NCBI GenBank assembly: GCA_964642165.1
Contig: CAZXOC010000353.1
Coordinates: forward strand, 1 to 6,790
Origin: CAYRVX01 sp964642165
Lineage (GTDB): Bacteria; Planctomycetota; Phycisphaerae; SM23-33
DNA: 6,790 bases
Reading direction: 5' to 3'
Part shown: piece by piece, positions 1 through 5,571 of the stretch
Layout of the letters: every line of letters begins with the position of its first letter
How positions within the stretch are numbered: position 1 is the stretch's first letter
The notes under the pieces: model-generated
Seen by the model: only the letters and a program-made list of their open reading frames with translations
Databases searched by the model: none
Told to the model about the DNA's origin: nothing
Translations under genes and position numbers: made by a program

Positions 1-1755
1 CCCCGCCATTCGGTGCAGTTGACACACGGCGTGGGGAACTTCCAGATCAGGCCGGTGGCGACGTCCTGACCCGCCCCGCAGGCCGACTTCGCCGAGAGCA
101 GCTCCTCCGGCTTGTCGGACCAGAGGTTATACGTCAGCCCCGCGTTGCCGACGATGCCCTGGGGGCAGGCCGTCATCCGCGAGCAGCCGCCGCTCTGCAC
201 GCCGCTCAGCCTCCGCTTCGTCCGGCCCGTTGCAGGGACGAGGCCCTTCCCCGAATCCCAGATCAGCCCGTCAAACGCCAGGGGGATGAGTTGGTGATGT
301 TGCGGCGTCGGCTGTGTCCATCGCACCCGGCCGTCCGATTGTGCGAGGGCGACGGCCCGGCCCTGCTCGGTGCCCGAGACGAGGTACAGGCCTCCGACCG
401 CATAGCCAGTGACGGGATGGCGACTGGAACGGTCCCACTCGTAGGCCTTGGGCTTCTCCCGCTCGACGCCGGTCGGCGTCCGCCACAACGCCTTGCCGTC
501 GGCCAGGGCGTAGGCCTCGGCGCGCCCGCTCTCGGTGCACAGGAACACGCGCCCGCCCGCGACCGCCGCGGACCGCGGGTCAAAGGCCTCGCCTCCCGGC
601 TCGCGCCGGATGCTCCACCGGAGGGAGAAGTCCTTGCGGCGGAGGGCCCGCAGCTTCAGGCCTCCCTGGCGGAAGGGAATGACGGAATCCATGGATCGCT
701 GGCCACGCCGTTGCGTGGGCCGCCCGCCGAGGATCAGGACCTTCCCCTCGGCGGCGGCAAGCCACCGGACCTCCTCGCAGCCGGTGTCGACGGCGCGTCG
801 CTGTCGGCCGGTGGCCTGGTTCAGAACGAGCAAGCGCCCGCCGTCGGCGACCAGCAGGTCGTTGCCGTCGGCGATCATGGCCGATCGGGACGCCTGCAAC
901 CAGGCTGCGGGGCTCAGCCGGCGGGCCCAGAGGCGCACGCCCGAGCCGGTGGCGCGAGCGGTCAGCAGCGGGCCATCGCCTTCCGGGCCCGCCAGTCTCG
1001 GCTCGCCGGGCGAGCTGTCCATGGCGTGTCCGTTCCACAGGACAAACAGCCGGCCGGCGGCGACGATCGGCAGTTCGATTCGCGTCGAGAAGAACGGCTT
1101 GCCCGTCCACTGCACCGACTCGGGCAGGCGAAAGGCTCGGTCGGTGGACACGGCGTTGTTGTCGGGCCCGTGCCACCACTGCGGCCAGTCGTCGGCTCCT
1201 GCCAGAGCCGCAGCCTTCACCGCCACCAGCCTGCCGGAACCGCCCAGCGGCGTGTGATGGGCGGAGATGGACGCCGCCCACTTGCGTAGCGCGGCCTCAT
1301 CGAGCTCCCCCGACGCATCGCCCAGCACCGCCAGGCCGTACCATGGGTGCAGCACGCGGCGGATCTCGGCGGCCAGTTCCGCCGTCAACTCATCGGCCTC
1401 GAGGTCGGTAAGCACCACCAGGTCGGCACTGCGCCCGGCAGGCAGCAGGCGGCTCAGGTCGCCGTGGTCGAGCCAGACTCGTCGTCCGAGCAGCCCCTGG
1501 TCGTCGGCTCTTTGGCGTGCCTCCCGTATGCGCGCACCGTTCGCGTCCTGCCCGTGCACGCGAAGGCCCCCGTCGAGCCCGGCCAGCGCCAAGGCCAAGG
1601 TGCCGTTCCCGCAACGGGACATGTGCACCAGACCGATCGGCCTGCCGGCAGCGTCGAGGACTCCGCGCCAGGGCTTCTGCATCCTCGCCGGTGGCAGGGG
1701 CGCAGCTCATCACAGTGCAGATCAGTGCAATCGTCATCGATATGCTATGCTTCAT
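1..1755 (-). CDS. Exported PQQ-like beta-propeller protein with degenerate N-terminal methyltransferase-like domain (3' partial, apparent frameshift)
   Basis: This protein is probably exported; no enzyme activity can be assigned. The ATG at 1755 begins a signal peptide (MKHSISMTIALICTVMSC...) that ends near ATGEDA. From about 1661 the protein-like frame moves by one base and stays open to base 1. Joining the two gives about 584 visible residues. Residues 32-175 resemble a class I SAM-methyltransferase Rossmann fold: VHMSRCGNG (43-51) stands where such proteins carry a GCGDG-type loop, and HGQDAN (67-72) carries the usual acidic residue after strand 2. The link DDWPQWWHGPDNNAVS starts at residue 188. 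Propeller blades follow, with motifs such as LLVLNQATGRQRR, AEAYALADGKALWRTPTG and AVALAQSDGRVRWTQPT. A Cys-containing C-terminal part (GCSRMTACPQGIVGN, PTPCVNCTEW) runs off the left edge. I recall the same fusion in Planctomycetota-type proteins. It is transcribed away from the GH2 gene. Domain calls are fairly secure; the exact start and functional state are not. Confidence 0.75.
1655..1668 (-). other. Apparent +1 frameshift joining the signal peptide to the body of the propeller gene
   Basis: The frame starting at 1755 encodes a signal peptide and then ATGEDAEALAR. After that it turns into Arg/Pro/Gly-rich low-information sequence and stops near 1390. The frame one base later reads VLDAAGRPIGLVHMSRCGNG and continues as good protein to the edge. 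Skipping the A at about 1662 (GCG CGG [A] GTC CTC) gives an uninterrupted ALAR-VLDAAG. In the downstream frame the region above 1707 contains several TGA stops. The only nearby ATG (1682) has GAGG directly against it with no spacer, so it is a poor independent start and would lack any export signal. Either one base is extra, two are missing, or the ribosome shifts here. There is no obvious slippery run. Confidence 0.6.
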
Positions 1756-1834
1756 CTCTTCTCGGCCGCCCGATGGGATGCCGGCGTCCGGCCAAGCTCC
1801 CGGCAAGTGATCGGAGCCGGCCCTGTGGCGCCGC

Positions 1835-1864
1835 TTGTCAACCTGCAATGCCCCAAACTAACAT
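1835..1864 (+). promoter_or_regulatory. Candidate sigma70-like promoter for the GH2 gene
   Basis: TTGTCA (1835-1840, five of six matches to TTGACA) is followed after 18 bases by TAACAT (1859-1864, four of six matches to TATAAT). Transcription would begin near 1871 and give a leader of about 145 bases. This is a by-eye match in GC-rich DNA from a lineage whose promoters I cannot specify, so it is only a candidate. Confidence 0.3.
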
Positions 1865-1984
1865 GGGACCGTATGGATGCACAGGCCTTCCCATCTGATC
1901 CCCGCGGCCACCGTCGTCTTTCGCACTCCATACGAACACCAACACGGTGGTACGCAACAGTCGAGAGCGAAACGAGCAGCCCAG

Positions 1985-2000
1985 GCCCCCGAAGCGGGGC
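1985..2000 (+). promoter_or_regulatory. GC-rich leader hairpin just before the GH2 ribosome binding site
   Basis: GCCCC (1985-1989) and GGGGC (1996-2000) can form a five-pair G/C stem with a six-base loop. It ends directly against the Shine-Dalgarno region that starts at 2001. Such a stem could affect ribosome access, but it is short and could be a chance product of GC-rich sequence. Confidence 0.25.
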
Positions 2001-2015
2001 GGAAGGGGTGAGGTG
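2001..2015 (+). promoter_or_regulatory. Shine-Dalgarno region setting the GH2 start
   Basis: The purine-rich stretch GGAAGGGGTGAGGTG precedes ATG codons at 2016 and 2022. GGAAGGGG lies 7 bases before 2016. GAGGTGAT (2010-2017), an eight-base match to the extended anti-Shine-Dalgarno complement, has its GAGG core 8 bases before 2022. Either start gives the same signal peptide, differing by two residues. The upstream ATG at 1947 has no comparable site and would add 23 charged residues before the signal peptide. Confidence 0.6.
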
Positions 2016-5000
2016 ATGACCATGAGCCGCAATGCCAGAAAGCCGTCATGCCTGGCAATCGGCCTGGGATTGGCGATGGCGGCATCGACTGGCATCGTCC
2101 AGGCCGCGGCGCCCGCCGCCGTCCGCGGGCCCAGAACGACCCGGGTCGTCTCGCTCGATGGCGGCGGGTGGCTCCTGGCGGCCGATCCGAAGAACGTCGG
2201 ACGCCGGGACGACTGGCATCGGGCCGCCCGCCCGGCAGCCAAGCCGACGCGAGTGCCGTGGATCATCCAGGACGCCTTTCCGGGTTACCATGGCGTGGCG
2301 TGGTATTGGCGGAGCTTCACCCCCGGCGGGAACCCGCACGTCGGCGGGCGGTGGCTCTTGCGGTTCTGGGCGGTGGACTACAAGGCCGACGTGTGGCTCA
2401 ACGGCACGCTGGTCGGTGCGCACGAGGGCGGCGAGACGCCCTTCGTCCTGGACGTGACGGACGCCCTCAAGCCCGGGGCCGTGAATCTCCTGGCGGCCCG
2501 CGTGCTGAACCCCACCCACACACCCATCGACGGCATCGTGCTCAACCAGACACCGCATCGCAACAAGGTCATGCCCTACAGCTCGGGCAGCGCGTGGAAC
2601 CAGGGCGGTATCGTCGACTCGGTGGAGTTGCTGGCCGTGCCGCCGGTGCGGATTGACGACCTGTTCGTGCGGAGCCACCCGAAGACGGGCCTCGTGCGAG
2701 TCCAGGCCACTGTCCGCAATCCCGGCAAGGCGCCGGCCCGGTGTCGCCTGGACCTGACCGTGGCCCCGGCCACTGGCGGCGAGGCCCTGGCGGCTGCGCG
2801 GTTGGAGCGTGAACTTGTCCCCGGCGCCACCCCGCGGCTGTGGGGACTGAAGGACCCGTACCTGTACCGCGTGACGGCCCGGCTGGCGGCGACAGGACAC
2901 GATTCGTTCGACCAGCGGTCGACCCGGTTCGGGTTTCGCGATTTCCGCTTCCGGAACGGCTGGTTCAGGCTGAACGGGCAGCGCCTGTATCTGCGCTGCT
3001 CGCACACGGGCAACTGCTGCCCGGTCGGCCTGGAACTGCCCCACGATCCCGACCTGCTCCGGCGCGACCTGATCAACGCCAAGATGATGGGGTTCAACGC
3101 GATCCGTTTCATCTCCGGCGTGGCGAAGCGGCAGCAGTTGGACCTGTGCGACGAGATCGGGCTGATGGTGTACGAGGAATCCTACGCGGCGTGGTGTCTG
3201 GCGGACTCCCCGCGGATGGCCCGGCGGTTCGACGAGTCTGTGCTCGGCATGGTGCGCCGCGACCGGAACCACCCGAGCCTCACGATGTGGGGCCTGCTGA
3301 ACGAGACGCGCGACGGACCGGTCTTCCGGCACGCCGTGTCACTGCTGCCGGCCCTGCGGAAGCTCGACGACTCGCGGCTCGTCATGCTCAACAGCGGCCG
3401 GTGGGACGCCCGGGGCGACGCGACGGCAGGCCTGGAGGCGTGGCGATCGGAAGGGCGAGTCGACCCGTGCATCACCCGCAACCCGACGGACCGCGTCATC
3501 AAGGCGTTCGGCATCACCTGGGCGCCGGGGCAGTTGTCGTGCCATCCCGGCGCCGGCGGCGAGTACAGCGTCGTTCGTTGGACGGCGCCCGCCCGGGGCA
3601 AGATAGCAATCGCCGCGGAGTTCAAGAGCATCGCCGAGAAAGCCACCACGGACGTGCACGTGCTACACAACAGTCGGGCCCAGTTCGACGGCGGGATCAA
3701 CGTCAAGGGCGCCGGCCCGACGGCCGCTTTCCGGGGCTCGGCCGACGTGAAGGCGGGCGACACGATCGATTTCGCCGTCGGCTACGGCAACGGGGATTAC
3801 GGTGCCGACACCACCGCCCTTGCGGCGAAGATCCGCTACGCAGGCGGCGCGGCCCACGACGCGGCAGGAGACTTCTCAACGAAGAGCAACCCCAACGGCG
3901 CCTGGAGCTACGGACAGCGCGCGCCGGGTCCCGCCCCCCTGCCGAAGACGTTCGCGCGGTATGCGAAGAGCGTCACCGAGGCCGGCATCGGCAGCCTGAG
4001 CAACCCCGACTCGGCCGTGTGGGAAGACGTGCTGAGCGACCAGCACCCTTACCAGCGCGTGCCGCACACCGCCGACGTGATCCGGAGGCTGCGCACGCTT
4101 GAGGGTAACGCGCGGCCGGTCTTCGTGTCGGAATACGGTATCGGCAGCGCGGTGGACCTGCTTCGTGTCGTCCGGCTGTACGAGCAGATCGGCAAGGCGG
4201 AGGCCGACGACGCGCGGTTCTACCGCGCCCAGCGTGACCGGTTCCTGGCCGACTGGTCCCGGTGGCGGATGGACGAGGCCTTCGACCGGCCGGAGGACTT
4301 CTTCGCCCAGAGCAACTCCCGTATGGCCGGCCAGCGGCTGATCGGCCTGAACGCGATCCGCTCGAACCCCGACGTGGTGGGCTACAGCGTCACGGGGACG
4401 GTCGATCAGGGCATGACGGGCGAGGGGCTCTGGACGACGTTCCGCGAGCCCAAGCCCGGCACGGCCGACGCCGTGTTCGACGGGTTCGCTCCGCTCCGCT
4501 GGTGCCTCTTCGCCGAGCCGGTCAACACCTACCGCAAGAGGCCCGTTCGCCTGGAAGCCGTCTTGGCCAACGAAGACGTCCTTCGGCCGGGCAAGTACCC
4601 GGTGCGGTTCCAGGTCGTGGGCCCCGGCGCCACGCGCGTCTTCGAGCGAACCGTCACGGTCACGATTCCCGAAACCCGAGGCAAACGGGAGCCGCCGATG
4701 GCGATCCCGGTTCTGGCCGAGGACGTGGTTATCGACGGTCCGCCGGGCCGGTATCGGTTCCTGGCGACCTTCCTGCGGGGGGCGGCGGCGGCGGGCGAGG
4801 CCGTGGAGTTCTACGTGGCCGACGCGCGCCGCATGCCGCGCGTCGAGGCAGAAGTCGTCCTGTGGGGCGAGGACCGTAAGCTGGCCACCTGGCTCGCCCG
4901 CCATGGGATCCGCACGCGCCCAGCGGCGGCAGGCCCGCCGGCCTCTCGCGAGGTGATCCTGGCATTGGGCAAGCCGCCGGCCGGTGGCGCCGCCGCGTTC

Positions 5001-5528
5001 GCGGACCTCGCCCGGCGCATGGCCCGGGGCTGCGCCGTCGTATTCCTCACGCCCGCGACCTTCGCCGAGGGCAGCCGCCCGACGGCCCGGGTCCCGCTGG
5101 CCCGCAAGGGCACGCTGGAGCGGCTGCCCTCGTGGGTCTATCACAAGGACGACTGGGCCAAACGCCACCCGATCTTCGCGGGCCTCCCGGCCGGCGGGCT
5201 CATGGACTACACCTTCTACCGCGAGATCATCCCCGATCTGGCCTGGTGCGGTCAGCCACCGCCTGCCGAGGCGGTGGCCGGCGCGATCAACGCCGCCCAG
5301 GGCTATTCATCGGGGCTGCTGGTTGCCGTCCACAAACTGGGCGCCGGCCGGTTCATCCTCAACACGCTGCGGATACGCGAGAATCTCGGGGCCGACCCCG
5401 CCGCCGAGCACCTGCTCAGGAACATGCTGAACTACGCGGCCGCCGATGCGGACAAGCCCCTGGCCCCACTGCCGGGCGATCTCGATGCGACCTTGAAGGC
5501 CTTGGGGTATCTGCCTTCGCCGCCGTAG
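2016..5528 (+). CDS. Secreted glycoside hydrolase family 2 enzyme (beta-galactosidase/beta-glucuronidase-like) with nested beta-sandwich insert and amidotransferase-like C-terminus
   Basis: This is a retaining exo-glycosidase of the GH2 type, 1170 residues long; the sugar substrate cannot be told. A signal peptide (MTMSRNARKPSCLAIGLGLA...) is probably cleaved after VQA (residue 30), so the enzyme is exported. The GH2 sugar-binding jelly roll spans about 40-205 (WYWRSF at 96, WLNGTLVGAHEGGETPF from 127). An Ig-like domain follows at about 210-310, then the TIM barrel from about 315 to 830. RNHPSLTMWGLLNE is the GH2 signature with acid/base E430; VFVSEYG carries nucleophile E706. Their 276-residue spacing is far above the usual 75-90 because a beta-sandwich-like domain is inserted at about 485-650. 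After the barrel come a beta-rich Ig-like segment (about 830-940) and a Rossmann-like domain resembling class I glutamine amidotransferases (from about 943: VLWGEDRKLATWL, VILALGKPP, DYTFYREIIPD, LNTLRIRENLG). No frameshift is seen. GH2 assignment is firm; specificity is unknown. Confidence 0.92.
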   Translation: MTMSRNARKPSCLAIGLGLAMAASTGIVQAAAPAAVRGPRTTRVVSLDGGGWLLAADPKNVGRRDDWHRAARPAAKPTRVPWIIQDAFPGYHGVAWYWRSFTPGGNPHVGGRWLLRFWAVDYKADVWLNGTLVGAHEGGETPFVLDVTDALKPGAVNLLAARVLNPTHTPIDGIVLNQTPHRNKVMPYSSGSAWNQGGIVDSVELLAVPPVRIDDLFVRSHPKTGLVRVQATVRNPGKAPARCRLDLTVAPATGGEALAAARLERELVPGATPRLWGLKDPYLYRVTARLAATGHDSFDQRSTRFGFRDFRFRNGWFRLNGQRLYLRCSHTGNCCPVGLELPHDPDLLRRDLINAKMMGFNAIRFISGVAKRQQLDLCDEIGLMVYEESYAAWCLADSPRMARRFDESVLGMVRRDRNHPSLTMWGLLNETRDGPVFRHAVSLLPALRKLDDSRLVMLNSGRWDARGDATAGLEAWRSEGRVDPCITRNPTDRVIKAFGITWAPGQLSCHPGAGGEYSVVRWTAPARGKIAIAAEFKSIAEKATTDVHVLHNSRAQFDGGINVKGAGPTAAFRGSADVKAGDTIDFAVGYGNGDYGADTTALAAKIRYAGGAAHDAAGDFSTKSNPNGAWSYGQRAPGPAPLPKTFARYAKSVTEAGIGSLSNPDSAVWEDVLSDQHPYQRVPHTADVIRRLRTLEGNARPVFVSEYGIGSAVDLLRVVRLYEQIGKAEADDARFYRAQRDRFLADWSRWRMDEAFDRPEDFFAQSNSRMAGQRLIGLNAIRSNPDVVGYSVTGTVDQGMTGEGLWTTFREPKPGTADAVFDGFAPLRWCLFAEPVNTYRKRPVRLEAVLANEDVLRPGKYPVRFQVVGPGATRVFERTVTVTIPETRGKREPPMAIPVLAEDVVIDGPPGRYRFLATFLRGAAAAGEAVEFYVADARRMPRVEAEVVLWGEDRKLATWLARHGIRTRPAAAGPPASREVILALGKPPAGGAAAFADLARRMARGCAVVFLTPATFAEGSRPTARVPLARKGTLERLPSWVYHKDDWAKRHPIFAGLPAGGLMDYTFYREIIPDLAWCGQPPPAEAVAGAINAAQGYSSGLLVAVHKLGAGRFILNTLRIRENLGADPAAEHLLRNMLNYAAADADKPLAPLPGDLDATLKALGYLPSPP
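3447..3966 (+). other. Domain inserted in the GH2 barrel between the two catalytic glutamates
   Basis: This segment of the GH2 gene (about residues 478-650) reads as a separate domain. Its motifs in order are GLEAWRS...DP, NPT, FGITWAPGQLSCHPG (498-512), GEYSVVRWTAPARGK, TTDVHVLHNS, AGDTIDFAVGYGNGDYG, DTTALAAKIRY (ending at 608), then DFSTKSNPNGAWSYGQRAPG. These match a beta-sandwich-type module that I recall from exported proteins of Planctomycetota and Cyanobacteria. There the DFS..NPNG.WSYG motif usually comes first, not last. On either side the sequence returns to the GH2 barrel (LVMLNSGRWD before, GIGSLSNPDSAVWED after). It may bind carbohydrate, but nothing here shows that. Confidence 0.6.
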
Positions 5529-5571
5529 GGCGTCGACGCACTCCCATGCCGGGCATGTCTTCTGCTTGCCG
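5529..5571. terminator. Convergent intergenic spacer with two palindromes; possible weak terminator
   Basis: The GH2 gene and the right-hand minus-strand gene end tail to tail, 43 bases apart. The spacer holds the perfect 10-base palindrome GCGTCGACGC (5530-5539). It also holds a short stem CATGC-CGG-GCATG (5545-5557) followed on the plus strand by the pyrimidine-rich TCTTCTGCTT. The second stem could act as a weak rho-independent terminator for the GH2 gene, but it lacks a real T run. Confidence 0.3.

Larger units (their letters stand above)
1756..2015. promoter_or_regulatory. Divergent intergenic region between the propeller gene and the GH2 gene
   Basis: These 260 bases separate two start codons that face away from each other, so they should hold the promoters of both genes. 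No convincing coding sequence lies here. In-frame extensions of both genes into it (to 1848 on the minus strand and 1947 on the plus strand) would put hydrophilic residues ahead of clear signal peptides, which argues against them. A TTGTCA/TTGACA core around 1835-1841 is a -35-like element readable on both strands. Only the rightward side has a matching -10-like element. No clear operator repeats are seen. Confidence 0.6.

Noticed and set aside
580..1281. 233-codon minus-strand frame on the same strand as the propeller gene
   Set aside because: It is out of register with the frame that holds the DDWPQWWHGPDNN link and the propeller blade motifs, and it shows no domain of its own.
291..1289. 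Long plus-strand open frame (332 codons) opposite the propeller gene
   Set aside because: Its translation is low-complexity Gly/Ala/Arg/Pro-rich with no recognisable motif, while the opposite strand reads as a propeller protein. GC-rich coding DNA commonly leaves such open antisense frames.
1680..1682. ATG at 1682 as an independent start of the propeller gene
   Set aside because: GAGG touches the ATG with no spacer, the product would lack an export signal, and a clear signal peptide lies just upstream one base out of frame. It cannot be fully excluded.
1947..2015. Upstream ATG at 1947 as the start of the GH2 gene
   Set aside because: It would add 23 charged residues ahead of a clear signal peptide, and the strong Shine-Dalgarno region lies at 2001-2015, just before the ATGs at 2016 and 2022.
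1267..2016. 249-codon plus-strand frame reaching up to the GH2 start
   Set aside because: It is Ser/Arg/Pro-rich without motifs, overlaps the propeller gene antisense and spans the divergent control region.
2046..3332. 428-codon minus-strand open frame inside the GH2 gene
   Set aside because: It lies antisense to clear GH2 domains, has no recognisable motif, and its composition is typical of the mirror of a GC-rich gene.
3876..5168. 430-codon minus-strand open frame inside the GH2 gene
   Set aside because: Same reason: the plus strand encodes a continuous GH2 protein with both catalytic motifs, and this frame shows only Arg/Gly/Val-rich antisense sequence.
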